A DNA stretch of 64,000 nt from Podocnemis expansa (lineage: Eukaryota; Chordata; Testudines; Podocnemididae), in the NCBI GenBank assembly GCA_007922195.1, contig ML681967.1, positions 8,799,712 to 8,863,711 on the forward strand. Direction: 5' to 3'. Shown here piece by piece: positions 45,121 through 55,331 of the stretch. The stretch's first letter is position 1. The number at the start of each line of letters is the position of its first letter. The notes beneath the pieces are model-generated. The model was not told the DNA's origin and did no database searches. It saw only the letters and a program-made list of their open reading frames with translations. The position numbers were made by a program, and so were the translations under genes.

Positions 45121-45330
45121 CAGAGGTCTCAAACTCAAATCACCATGAAGGCCACATGAGGACTATTGAAGGGCCATGTGAAGACTAGTACATTAGCCCA
45201 AGGGCCGCACCACTAAAACCTTTTCATATAACAATATTGCAAATATCAGTAAAAATAGTGTCATTGCAGGCCGCAGGAAATAGCTTTAGGGACCTCATGC
45301 GGCCCACAGGCCGTGTGTTTGAGACCCCTG
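45121..45330. mobile_element. hAT-type MITE, 210 bp
   Basis: Ends CAGAGGTCTCAAACTCAAAT and GTGTGTTTGAGACCCCTG are inverted repeats. A perfect 8-bp duplication CACTAGAT flanks it (45,113-45,120 and 45,331-45,338). Same family as 42,460-42,640. Confidence 0.92.
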
Positions 45331-45599
45331 CACTAGATACTGTGCTTTAGATGCAATATTTATCCTCTGACCTTCACTTTCCAAGAACAACTTGGCTTTA
45401 ACTTGAAGGGCTCTTACTACCTCAAGAAGGGTGCTTCAGAGAACTTAAATATTCACTGGATGAATGAAATGCAAGTTGTGAAGCTGGATGAAACACAAGC
45501 TGTAAAGAACCAGCATTTGTGCCATCTTGCCATTGCTCTGCTGTCTTTTCATGCAAGTGGATGTTTTCTCAATCTGAGCACACTATTCTCAGTGAAACA

Positions 45600-45835
45600 C
45601 GCAAGGAGTCCTGTGGCACTTTTAAAGACTAACAAATTTTATTATCTCATGAGCTTTTGTTGGAGAAAATCTCACTTCAGTCAGACGCTTTGACGTCCCC
45701 TCATCTTCAAAGTGGGATGAAGTGTGGTTTTTCTCCCACAGAAGCTCATGTGATAAATAGCTTTGCTAGTCTTTAAAAGTGCCGCTGCACTCTTTGTTTT
45801 GCTGAACTAGACTAACACAGCTACCTGTTTGGAAT
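45600..45835. repeat. Fold-back repeat, long copy
   Basis: GCAAGGAGTCCTGTGGCACT, then TTTAAAGACTAACAAATTTT, GAGCTTTTGTTGG and CTCACTTCAGTCAGACGC in one arm. The other arm returns through CAAAGTGGGATGAAG, TTTCTCCCACAGAAGCTC and GTCTTTAAAAGTGCCGCTG to TTTTGCTGAACTAGACTAAC and ACAGCTACC. The arms are inverted copies, with CGTCCCCTCATCTTCAAAG at the loop. Confidence 0.8.
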
Positions 45836-47955
45836 TTATTCGCAGTGGAATATGAAAACTCAACTTTGTAATTGATCGGAGGCAGCATAAATCCAGCAAG
45901 TTGTCTTGTGAGACTCTGATTGCCCTGTTGTGGAACTGAAGAAGTATTTTGTCATACCATGAATGCTAAAGCTATGACTGTAAAAATTCCATATGGTGTA
46001 ATAGATTGCATTTGATCCCAAGCTTATTCCACAAGTGTTCTGGCAGCTTCCCATTTTGCTTTAGCCTTTCAGGTCAGTATTAAACTGTGCAATGCATGTA
46101 TTACTATGTTTCTTGTAAAATGATCTTTTAAAAGCACTAAGCATTAATACTGAAATCTGGAAGCACTAATAGTGGCTTTTTTAATTGGTTGGTGTTGGGA
46201 AGAGAAGATAGGAAGAAATTTCCTGGTTATGTGAACTCAGCTGTGATCTCCACTGTTCTTCATATTCTTAAAAATATTTTAAAGTCATAAATAGGCTCCT
46301 TATATAGTGATTACTGAGAACTGACGGGCTCATCATCAGTTTTAAAACTGTACTATATATAGTAGTAGCATATGCTTGAAGTCTGAGTGCCATGAATTAT
46401 GGAAATAAGCTATTTTATTATTAATTCTGATTCTCATTTTCAAATAGTCTGAAAAAAAATTTACTTGTCCGGAAAGCATTTGTACTGATCCCCACGTTTC
46501 TAGCCCTGACCAGTGATACAGACCTATTTTTGTTTGCCAGCACAACAATTTTGGATTAGAATTTCCAGCCTGTTGTTTACATTAAAGATTGAGATCTTTA
46601 TTTTCTTTTTCTTTTTTTCAAATAAAGGGTGATACAAAGAGGCCGTGGATCTTGCTAGCACTTTACAACATGGTGTTTGCTTACAGTAAAAAAAAAAAAA
46701 AAAAGGTTTGGTCTTTTGGTCTAAAACAGTTATGTACTTTTGTAAGACCCCTGAGCTGGTTAACACAAAATCAGTTGCTGAACTTATATTTAATGTTGCT
46801 AGCTAGAGCTACTGTAAACATTTTTGTCGATTTGGGGGGAAAAGTTACATTTAAAAAAGCAGTTTTAAACAAACATATATTAATACTGATTTCATATTAT
46901 ACTTTCCTTTATTACCACTTGAAAAATAGCCTAAAATCTATTTTAAGAGTCTAGTCCAGCAAAACATTTATCAAGGGAACTATTAAAAAGGGATATATTT
47001 ATCAGAGCATTTGCAAAGTATGCAGAAAATAACTGAATACACCAAGCCTTTCAATTTGTTCCCAGAGCTCAGATGCCTGTACTGCTGCGAACTGGAAGAG
47101 CATTGTGGATATTCATATGCAAATAAACATACAAAGCATTTAAAGATTATAATAGAGAGAGGGAGTGGGAGGACGGAAAAGATTACAAATGCCGAGAAAA
47201 TGCCAGAACAATGCTAAAATTTTAACTCTATCTTTTGGCTTAATGTTTTATTATATACTCTTACGAATTAAATGTATGTATTTTCAAAACCTGATATCTA
47301 TTCATGCAGTGCTAATTTAGTAGGGGTTCATCTCTGTTCTAAGGCCAGCAAAGTTTTCAGATAAGAGTTGCGAATTGCCTGTTTCTGGAGACTACTAAAT
47401 GAGGATTTTAAAATGTACAGACATCACTGGCTTAGAGAACCCTGTATACTTTTTCTTCACATTTCACATATGTGGATCAGTAACCCCCATAACCAGTAAG
47501 AGTTTGTGATTGGTATTGGGGTAGGATTATAGTGGCACTATCATAGCTTATGCTGCAGTGAGGAAGGGAGGTTCATTCTGTTATGTGCAGTTGTGTTTTA
47601 GTTAGTTAGTTTTTATTATCAGTTTAAAGAAAGTCATTTAGCTGCAGGGAGTGATTTTTTTAATATTTTAATTTCGCACATTTTGGAAAATTCTTTAAGA
47701 TGGTCTGTGTGTGCTGTTGTGTGCTGATGGGTTTTTTGCTATTGGGGAGGGGGAAGGAAGTTTAAATATGAGTAGTGGTGTGTAGTATATCATTTTTGTT
47801 TGATGGCACTACTGTTAGTGTCTTATTCTCTAGTAGCAAACAGGCTGCTGGACTCTTTTTGATACGTTTTCTCTTTTTGGAGATTGATTAATTTTGTCTC
47901 TGAAATAAGGTATTGTCAGTGATGCTGCTTGGCACTGTCAGACCTGAAAAACTAA
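45836..47955. other. AT-rich intron-like DNA
   Basis: Nothing recognised. There is a poly-A run at 46,689-46,704. A frame at 47,011-47,217 looks protein-like in places, but has no motif. Confidence 0.4.
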
Positions 47956-48243
47956 GGGCTGGTCTACACTAGAAATGCAACATTGGTGCAGCTGCATCAG
48001 TGCCACTGTACTGCAGTAATGCATCTGGTGAAGATGCTCGGTGCTGACAGGAGGGAGCTGTCTCATGTTGGCATTGTAAATCTACCTTCACAAGAGGTAG
48101 TAGCTGGTGGTGGGTGAAGCTCCCTGCCAAAATTGTGCAGTCCAGATCAGTGCTTAGGTCGATGTGACTTACCTTGCTCGAGGGTGTAAAGAAGCCACCC
48201 TCTTGAGCAACTTAGGTTATATTGTGGTAGTGTAGACTTGGCC
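47956..48243. mobile_element. Harbinger-like MITE
   Basis: The left end GGGCTGGTCTACACTA and right end TAGTGTAGACTTGGCC (inward GGCCAAGTCTACACTA) are inverted repeats. The flanks are TAA (47,953-47,955) and TAC (48,244-48,246), near a 3-bp duplication of the T-W-A type known for Harbinger elements. Similar termini are at 26,719 and 57,603. Confidence 0.65.
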
Positions 48244-48535
48244 TACTTAGTTCGTCTCAATATTTTTTGGCTTCTGTTAACTGTGTGCCACCGTCCACTT
48301 CGTAGTATAGTAGCACCTGGCAAAATGACTTTAGAGAAAATCTATTGAATTTACATTGCTGTCACCTCAAAAACAATGTACTTATTGACTGTGAAGTGGC
48401 TCAGTTGCATTTTGCTGATTCACAGTATTTGATAGAAATCAATTTGGATTTTTTTTTTTTAAAGTGCTCAGTTTTTTCAGCAGTTGTCGATTTTTGCTGA
48501 TTAAGAAAAACTTGTGTGGCAGCTGGAAGCAAAAC
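48244..48535. other. Noncoding stretch
   Basis: Nothing recognised. Confidence 0.35.
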
Positions 48536-48602
48536 TAAAACGTACTGTGGCACTTTTAAAGACTAACAAACTTATTTATCGCATGACCTTTCATGGGAGA
48601 AA
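48536..48602. repeat. Fold-back repeat, left part of a copy split by the second DIRS element
   Basis: TGTGGCACTTTTAAAGACTAACAAAC, TTATTTATCGCATGACC and TTTCATGGGAGAAAAC run up to the DIRS border. The copy resumes as ACTTCATCAAATGCTTTGAAG at 52,967. The break falls inside the GGGAGAAAATCCCACTTCATC block seen intact at 53,733-53,755. Confidence 0.8.
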
Positions 48603-48606
48603 ACAG

Positions 48607-48950
48607 TGGGTTAGTCACCAGTAACCGTCCTTCTTCGAGATGGGCTGCTCGGATCCATTCAGTAATAGGTGTCTCTGTGCTGGAGCGCCAGATTGGCTGG
48701 AAAAACCTTGTCCTAGCCTGTCAGAAGAGGGGAGGCAGCCTCCGCCCCTCGCACCACCCCATGGCTATATATACGGCCGCCTCCTGACCCCTCCTCAGTT
48801 CCTTAGAGTTGCCAACTCCAGATGCGGGGATGGAGGGGAGGGACCTGAATGTATCTGAGCAGCCCATCTCGAAGAAGGACAGTTACTGGTAAGTAACCCA
48901 CCATTCTTCTTCGAGTGCTGCTCGGATGCATTCAGTAATAGGTGACTACT
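48607..48950. repeat. Left inverted terminal repeat and internal complementary region of the second DIRS element
   Basis: The left end GGGTTAGTCACCAGTAACCG and CTTCTTCGAGATGGGCTGCTC recur inverted near 48,855-48,902 (GAGCAGCCCATCTCGAAGAAG, then GTTACTGGTAAGTAACCCA). This is followed without a gap by CCATTCTTCTTCGAGTGCTGCTC and GGATGCATTCAGTAATAGGTG, which is the inverse of the right terminus (52,915-52,966). The ends are therefore reproduced in one central region, as in DIRS1. A CTATATATACGGCC TATA-like box lies near 48,763. Confidence 0.85.
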
Positions 48951-50868
48951 AGCCATGCTGATGGATGGCGGGTGGAGTTGGTTCTTCCACCTTCAGCACA
49001 GCAACATGCCCTGTAAGGTAGAGGTCCAGCAACCAGATCCTCGCTGGAGTCAAGAGGCAAACAGGCCTTGATGCAGCCCAGAAGCATCAAGAGCTGAGGG
49101 CCAACCCAGGACAGGGGCAGGACCGAACCCACCGAGGCGTATACGCATTAGCAGCTCGGAACAAGGTCACCATAACTGGAGTAAAGGACGCAACCTAAAC
49201 ATAGGGGGTTGCGTTAGGTGTTCTGCATAGGTGGAAATGTGGAGTATGACCGGCAGAATATAGTGTCTGGTCATAGGTCTTGTCACATGGACTCGTGGGA
49301 GAATGCTGAATGCCAACAAGTGCGAGTTTAGCCATATTGGTCATGTCTCGCACGAGAACGAAGAAAGGGTAGAGATTAGTTCCTGAACTGATCACCCGAA
49401 GGCTTAGCTGGAGCCACGAGGTTATGAACTGATCTGGCGACTACTGGGTACGTAGGTAGTCATAAGGGGGTGACCATACCCCTTATCTAGGTCCTGACTA
49501 AACATAGCCATCTGGTCAAAACGAGCGAGGATGAGGATACAGGGTTGTAAGATGGGCTCAAGAACGACTGAGAAGACCACAGGACACTAAAAAGCAGCAT
49601 ATGGGGCCAAGCTGAGCAGAACAGAGGCCTACAGTATGCTAGCTATATACTGGGTAGTGCGGGAGCACACGTTTTCAGCCGAACAGGCACCCAGGACTGG
49701 GTTCCTGCAGGAGAGAGGCTCCGGGGCAAAGAGTCACCAACAGCAAGGTGGCCTGAGGCAGTGTTAATGAGTTGGTCCTTCCAGGGCCCGCAGGATCAGG
49801 AGAATTCACAGGAAAAGCCCGCTGGGCCTATAAGCTTGCAGGGTTTTGCATCGCAAGTGCCCTCACTAGTGCGTGAGGGAGGGAGAAGAAGGGTCGGGGA
49901 TAACACCTGCTACCATTTGGTCACCCCATCGAGGACCGAAAGATTTGTAGAAGTGCCGTGTAAGGTCGCAGTCTCAACACCTACAGTACTTCCCGGAGGG
50001 ATAGCGCTACCATTCTGCCATGCCAGGGTTGCTAAGGAGAAACTCCTCAATACATGGATATCCGAAGAAGCCTTACGCCGAGGGAGGTTCCTTGCTATGA
50101 GCTAGGAAGTAAAACCGTTACAGGGTGGCAACTGCAGCATCTCAAGGACTCCAGAGTTAGAGAACCAAACTAAGTTTTCCCCCAGGCGGGAAACTGGAGG
50201 GCGAATAAAGGGAGTACAACCCCCAAATTCTTGGATATTGTAGGAAAAATAGGCTCTCTGTGTATCACACCAGGGGGCGGGCAGTGGGTGTGAACGAGTC
50301 CTCAAGAATTGAAGAAGAGCCGCAGTACTAATGGCCGCCACCAGCACACATGGGGGTAACCCGCAGTAGCACTAAAAGTCTATGATCCCACGTAGTGAAA
50401 CGGTCCCAAGAAAACCACGGGGAGGGACCGTGTCCTGTCAGGGTACAGGACCAAGAATCAGATGAGGGACCTACAAGTGCCCTGGGAAGAAAAAACCCCT
50501 CTGTCTGCACATGGACACTTTCCCAGAAAGGCAGTTGGTGATGTGGGGTGAGGGAAGGGGTAAACCATGGTACTGGGGTAGCATAGGCGGGGCGTCATTA
50601 TATTGTCGGGGCCTTGGTGCCCCGATCCAAGGTCTGCTTGCGCAGTAGCGGAGAAAAAGGGGAGAAACAAAAGAGAGGTTGGGAATGGTTCCCACCGAAC
50701 CTCCCTTCCCCTAGATGGGAGAGGGATGTTGTGACTGTCTGCGGTGTTGACGCACTAATGCCTCTGTGCCCGAGGATCAAAGTGGGGTGGGGGTGAGCAG
50801 AGGTCCCCTCCCTGTGAGAGGGAGGGCAAAGACCCAAGCCTCACAGCGGATAAAACAGGAAGGAAAAA
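48951..50868. other. Internal part of the second DIRS element, function unknown
   Basis: About 1.9 kb between the internal complementary region and gag. No frame over 120 codons and no motif of RT (YLDD, LKDAYF), RNase H (TDAS) or recombinase (HSTR) was found. A complete DIRS element carries about 3.5 kb of such sequence here. It may be replacement sequence captured from elsewhere or a heavily decayed remnant. Confidence 0.5.
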
Positions 50869-51999
50869 TTAAAAACCTGACCTGAGAAGATGGGGAATTC
50901 GAAGGGAACTTAGTTGGGGGGGGGGGGAGAGAAAGTCAAAGTACTTGGCCTCTCCCCGAGGATCCTGGGCTGTGCCCACCACAGAGAGGGTTTCAGGGGG
51001 AAACAAGATATCCCCCTCAAAGGGCAGGTTGAGGACTGCCTGCTGTGCATTAGGAGGTGCTCTAGCCTCCCTGAGCCATGCCACCCTGCGGAGGGTAACC
51101 GCCAAGGCCATGGTGTGAGCGGCGGTGTCCACTGCATTGCATGCCAAAAGAAGGAGGTCTTGTGAGATTATGTTGCCTTCTTCCAGGCAGGCATCATACT
51201 CCTCCGCAGCCTCAGGCGGGAGCAGGCTTCTAAATTTTCCGAGTGACTCCCAGACATCTAGCAAATATCTGCTGGTTATAGTCTGGCTGTTTGCCACCTG
51301 TAGTTGGAAGGCCAATGAGGAGTAAACCTTATGGCCTAGCAGATCGAGTTCCCTGGTTTCCCTGGAGGGTGGGACGGGGTCCCTGGGGGGCTCCCCCGCC
51401 CCCATTGCCATCTGGACTATGTCCCTCAGGGGAACTGGGTGGCCAACAAGGGAGGGGTAGCCTGCCTCGGATACCTGATACTTCACACCCGCTGTATCCA
51501 AAACCGGGGAGACAGAACTTGGGCTCTGCCACCGGGAGCCTGCGAGGTCCCATATGCTAGGGTGGGGCAGGACTGCTAAGGGCGCCATCGAGGCGAAGGC
51601 TGGCCCGAAGAGGGTATCGGGAGGGAGACTCAAGGGCTCCACCTCCATGCCTAAATGGGCCGTAGCCCAGCGCAACAAATCAAAATGTGCCAAAAGGTTC
51701 CCCATGTAAGACCCTGGTACCGGGGAGAGACCAGTACTGGGAGCTCGCCGTGATGGAGAGGGAGTTCCCTGGGGGGACCATTCTTGTGGCCTAAAGTGGA
51801 GGGGTGATGGGGCCAATGTGTGGCGCCGAGGCCGTTTGGAACCCCTGGAAGGTCCTTTCTCCTGGCTGGAAGCAGGGGAGGGGGACCGAGATTCTTGGGC
51901 CAGTACTGGGGACGGCAAGGTGGTGCCAACCCCCACTGGAGTGGAAGACAGGGGGCTGTGCTGTGAGGGCGAGCATCCCGGGTGGACCAAGACCTTCAA
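50869..51999 (-). CDS. DIRS gag-like protein, C-terminal 376 codons, open
   Basis: One open frame of 376 codons on the minus strand. After a proline- and serine-rich stretch (residues 1-110) come the conserved gag blocks LDLLGHKVYSSLAFQLQVA and RYLLDVWESLGKF, then AVDTAAHTMALAVTL. The same blocks occur in the first DIRS element at 28.06-30.29 kb. The N-terminal zinc-binding part lies in other frames at 52,273-52,779, so the gene is split by frameshifts and the Met at 51,999 is not its natural start. Gag is presumed to package the element's RNA. Confidence 0.75.
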   Translation of the reverse strand: MKVLVHPGCSPSQHSPLSSTPVGVGTTLPSPVLAQESRSPSPASSQEKGPSRGSKRPRRHTLAPSPLHFRPQEWSPQGTPSPSRRAPSTGLSPVPGSYMGNLLAHFDLLRWATAHLGMEVEPLSLPPDTLFGPAFASMAPLAVLPHPSIWDLAGSRWQSPSSVSPVLDTAGVKYQVSEAGYPSLVGHPVPLRDIVQMAMGAGEPPRDPVPPSRETRELDLLGHKVYSSLAFQLQVANSQTITSRYLLDVWESLGKFRSLLPPEAAEEYDACLEEGNIISQDLLLLACNAVDTAAHTMALAVTLRRVAWLREARAPPNAQQAVLNLPFEGDILFPPETLSVVGTAQDPRGEAKYFDFLSPPPQLSSLRIPHLLRSGF

Positions 52000-52779
52000 G
52001 ATGAAGGAGGGTTTGCCTTTCTGTTTGGAAGTGGGGCAGGGGGTGTCGGGAGAAGTAGGAGGGCTCGTGCTGCCTCCACCGCTTCAGGGGTGGATGGGAC
52101 GAGGAGCTGCTCTATTTGAGTCGGAGGCAAGTCCTCGCCAGGGGAGGGAGGACTGCCTGGGCAGGAGGACTCCCGCTCCTGCGGTACTGGCAAGGCTGGA
52201 CTGTACCATGCTGTCAGCGCTGGAGATGATATGGCGCAGCGCCGTGGTGAGCCTGGCACCGTCAGTGCCGGGCTAACTGAGGGCGACCTTGAGCGGCACT
52301 GAGGTGCCTAGGTGCTGGGGTGCCGGAGTTGGCACTGAGGTGGTGTGGCGGCGGCTGCCGGTGGTACAGTGCTGCATAGGCTCCAGTGCCGCGTTGGGTC
52401 TCAGTGCCGGGCATGAACCCGAAGCCTTGGGTGAAGGGTGCTGGGCCTCTTCCGAGGCTAGGGAGCGGCGTCGCTGTTCCCTCTCCTTGATATTTCTGGG
52501 TTTGAAGGAGAGACAGATGGAACAAGCTGAGACCACGTGGTCTTTGCCCAGGCACCTAAGGCACTTCCCGTGGGGGTCGTCCCGGGGGAAGACCTCGCTA
52601 CACTCGGCGCAGGGTTTAAACTCCGGCATTGTCGACGTGATGTTCCAGTCTGGTAGTGGGAACTCTTGTAGTGGAGTTAAATCCACAAAGAAATGCTCCC
52701 AGCCGGACAGTGAATTGAAGAAAAAGGGACAGGCTGCTTGCGGTTCGCAAGGAGCGGACATTCCAATTCCGACACGCAA
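52000..52779 (-). pseudogene. DIRS gag N-terminal region with zinc-binding cysteines, frameshifted
   Basis: The minus-strand frame at 52,273-52,779 includes, near 52,629, MPEFKPCAECSEVFPRDDPH and CLRCLGKDHVVSACSICLSF, a C-x2-C ... H-x2-C-x2-C plus C-x2-C arrangement. It closely matches the MPGFKPCLGC ... HDKCLACLG block of the first DIRS element. A short piece at 51,996-52,259 and the long frame at 50,869-51,999 continue it in other frames. Confidence 0.75.
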
Positions 52780-52789
52780 GGCAGAAGAA

Positions 52790-52966
52790 ATGAAAATGAG
52801 GAGGGGTCAGGAGGCAGCCGTATATATTAGCCGCGAGGTGGCGCAAGGGGTGGAGGCCGCCTCCCCTCTTCTGACAGGGTAGCACAGGTTTTTCCGGCCA
52901 GTCCGGCACTCTGGCACGGAGACACCTATTACTGAATGCATCCGAGCAGCGCTTGAAGAAGAATTC
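52790..52966. promoter_or_regulatory. Right inverted terminal repeat with probable TATA-driven promoter of the second DIRS element
   Basis: Minus-strand reading: CTTCAAGCGCTGCTCGGATG, CATTCAGTAATAGGTGTCTC, then GTCAGAAGAGGGGAGGCGGC and a TATA box (TAATATATACGG at about 52,818-52,829), then CTCCTGACCCCTCCTC. The left terminal repeat has the same GGCTATATATACGGCC and CTCCTGACCCCTCC order, so the two ends are inverted copies of a promoter-bearing unit. A start about 25-30 bases below the TATA box would lie near 52,790, just upstream of the gag reading. Confidence 0.6.
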
Positions 52967-53141
52967 GACTTCATCAAATGCTTTGAAGTTGGGGAACTTA
53001 CAGAAACGGGGGGAAAATAAAATTCTGTAAGTTCCCCATCTTCAAACTGTCTAACAAAGTAGGATTTTCTCCCACAAAAGCTCATGCAATAAATAAGTTT
53101 GTTGGTCTTTAAAAGTGCCACAGGACTCCTTGTTTGTTTTC
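52967..53141. repeat. Fold-back repeat, right part of the copy split by the second DIRS element
   Basis: ACTTCATCAAATGCTTTGAAG, GGGGAACTTACAG and its inverted return CTGTAAGTTCCCCATCTTC, then TTTCTCCCACAAAAGCTC, GTCTTTAAAAGTGCCACAGG and ACTCCTTG. With 48,536-48,602 it makes one fold-back copy with both arms. Confidence 0.8.
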
Positions 53142-53685
53142 TAGAAATGTATTTGGTGCTTAGCAGACAATAGATGAAACTCAGGGTCATTGCCCTTAAG
53201 AGATCAAGTGTTTCATTGACAAAGTATGACAAGCAATGATTACAAACATTAGAAGGAATGTACTGTATTTAGTGATGCATGCAGTGGAGAGATAACAATA
53301 CAGAAAAAAATATAATAAATTTTCTAAGAAGAGAGGGCCTAAAATTTGTAACGTATCATGAAGTGTGTTTTTTAGAAGAAACTCAGAGAAAAGGAGGCTT
53401 GGTGACACAGGCCAGGAGGATGCTGTTATTTGTAGGTGGTTATTACAGAAGACCAGCAAAAGACAAAAGAATGTAGTTGGTTGAAATCTAATCAGTAGTT
53501 TCAGGTACTGTGTTTGCCTGTGAGGCTTTACAGTCAAAATGTTTCCTTGCAGTATGAAAATCAGTGCAGTATGGCTGACTGACGAGTACTGTCAAACAAA
53601 AAGCACCTCTAATATTGTAATTTTAGTTGTTGTTTGGAACATGCTACCCTGATTTTTTTTTAATGGAAAACTGAAATTGTGTATT
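53142..53685. other. Noncoding stretch
   Basis: Nothing recognised; AT-rich. Confidence 0.35.
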
Positions 53686-53913
53686 GTTGCACTTAAAGAC
53701 TAACAGATTTATTTATCGCATGAGCTTTCGTGGGAGAAAATCCCACTTCATCAGATGCTTTGAAGAGCTACTTCAAAAAAGAGCTTTCATAGTGTCTGAC
53801 AAAGTGCGATATTCTCCCATGAAAGCTCATGTGGTAAATAAATCTGTTAGTCATTAAGTGCCATAAGACTTCTTGCTTTTTTTTGTTTTACTAGACTAAC
53901 ACGGCTGCCCCTT
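53686..53913. repeat. Fold-back repeat, intact copy
   Basis: GTTGCACTTAAAGACTAACAG, TTTATTTATCGCATGAGC, TTTCGTGGGAGAAAATCCC and ACTTCATCAGATGCTTTGAAG in one arm. The other returns as CTGACAAAGTGCGATATTC, TCCCATGAAAGCTCATGTGG, GTCATTAAGTGCC and ACGGCTGCCCC. It is a clean example of the family structure and a good consensus source. Confidence 0.8.
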
Positions 53914-53928
53914 TGGGACTTGGTGAAA

Positions 53929-53966
53929 GTGTGCGTGTGTGCGCGTGCGCATGTGCGTGCGCGCTT
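53929..53966 (+). repeat. Alternating GT/GC purine-pyrimidine repeat
   Basis: About 38 bases of GTGTGCGTGTGTGCGCGTGCG-type alternation, a simple repeat that can adopt left-handed DNA. No other function visible. Confidence 0.7.
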
Positions 53967-55331
53967 TGTTTTTTTTTAAACTGATGTAATTTCCCCCATC
54001 TTTAACTGCTTGTTTGTTAGAATTCTGACCTGCATTTCAGAATTACCCTGTTTGAGGTTATTGAGAAGTAGTTACTAGGTTGGGAATTGAGAGAGCTGGA
54101 TTTTGTCTGGCACTGATCTTTTGTGACCTTAGGCAAGTCTCTTTGTTGCTCTGTGCCTCTGTTTCCTCCTTTATACTCTTCATTTATCTAGTCAATCAAC
54201 TATCTGGGGCAGGGGCTGACACTGTGTTTTATTCAGTGCCTAGCGCAATGGGGACTAAATCTCAGTTGGACCTCCAAGTGCTACTGTAATGCAAATAATA
54301 TAGTGTGTGCCAACTGAGACAGAAAAGGAAAATTAGTCTCCCTTCTTACATTTCTAGTAAATATTATTGATCAAGAGAACAAATTTATGATTTCCTCACC
54401 CCAACTGGCATTCTCTTCATCTGGTTGCGTTCACTCAGTTGCCCTATATACAGGCATTCATTTTGTGCTCTTTGTCCAGCAAACTGCAGAACACTCCTGC
54501 CAGCTGGTTGGGTTTACTAGGGTAACTGTATTTGAGATGACAGTTGTCCTTGGAAAAGTTACTTAAACTTTTCCACTAGCCTGCCTTTTTGTATAGCTCT
54601 ACAGGAGGAAAGATTATATTGTGGGGGTGGGAGAAAGCTGCTGAGAGTTGGCTCCCATACTGTTAGTGTGACATGTCACTTTTCTATAAGATGGCAGCTG
54701 CCAGCTTGAGTTTGCCATTGGTATGCCAATTGTAAAAATCAAATAGTTGTTTTCAAATGATGTTTTTAAAAAGTTCTAAATGTGATAAGTGCTTCTCACC
54801 ATGTCATTAAAACACAGTTGAGCACAATGGCAGAGGCTGGAAGATTACCAAATGCAGATTAGCTAGAGGCTGATACAGAAGGCAAGACAAATGTGGTTGA
54901 AGGTCAGTGCCATGGTGAGAAGTCCCAGCTCTGTTCCCAGCTACTGAGAAGAAGTGCTGACTTTCCTACCATGGTGCTGTCTTTAGATTTAATGGGGAAA
55001 GAGAAGAGGTTGATATTTATTTATTTATTTATTGTCTAAACTGCAGATATGCACTATTTTCTCATTCTCTGGCTGCTGGAAGGGAGAAGAAACATCTCTT
55101 TGCTTCCTCTGCCTGCAAGCATTTTCATAGATGGATTTAGAGAGAGAGAGTCTCCACTAGTCTATCACAGCGTCTGTTAGAGGTTCTTTTCCACTAATTC
55201 CATCCCCAAACCTCCATTTGTTGGTAGCTTCTTCTCTATGAACAGCACTAGTGCATGCTGCTGTAGCATTTTCCTAAGCACTAGAAAAGTTCTTGTCAGT
55301 TTCACAGCTACCTATTGATTTCTATATGTTA
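53967..55331. other. Intron-like DNA
   Basis: Nothing recognised except a (TTTA)n tract at 55,014-55,031. Confidence 0.4.

Larger units (their letters stand above)
48603..52966 (-). mobile_element. Second DIRS-type element, non-autonomous (gag only), about 4.4 kb
   Basis: Termini, inverted repeats (48,607-48,800 and 52,790-52,966) and internal complementary region (48,838-48,950) have the same architecture as the first DIRS element. The sequence shows a different but related family. The gag block is intact at 50,869-51,999 and homologous to that of the first element. From 48,960 to 50,860 the sequence has no RT, RNase H or recombinase motif in any frame that I can see. It is therefore likely to depend on enzymes of another DIRS copy. 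It inserted into a fold-back repeat. Confidence 0.85.

Noticed and set aside
45403..45693. 97-codon plus-strand ORF
   Set aside because: It runs into a fold-back repeat and shows no acceptor, donor or motif.
47011..47217. 68-codon plus-strand frame with cysteine-rich start
   Set aside because: An acceptor-like TTTGTTCCCAG lies inside, but no donor or family match; probably chance.
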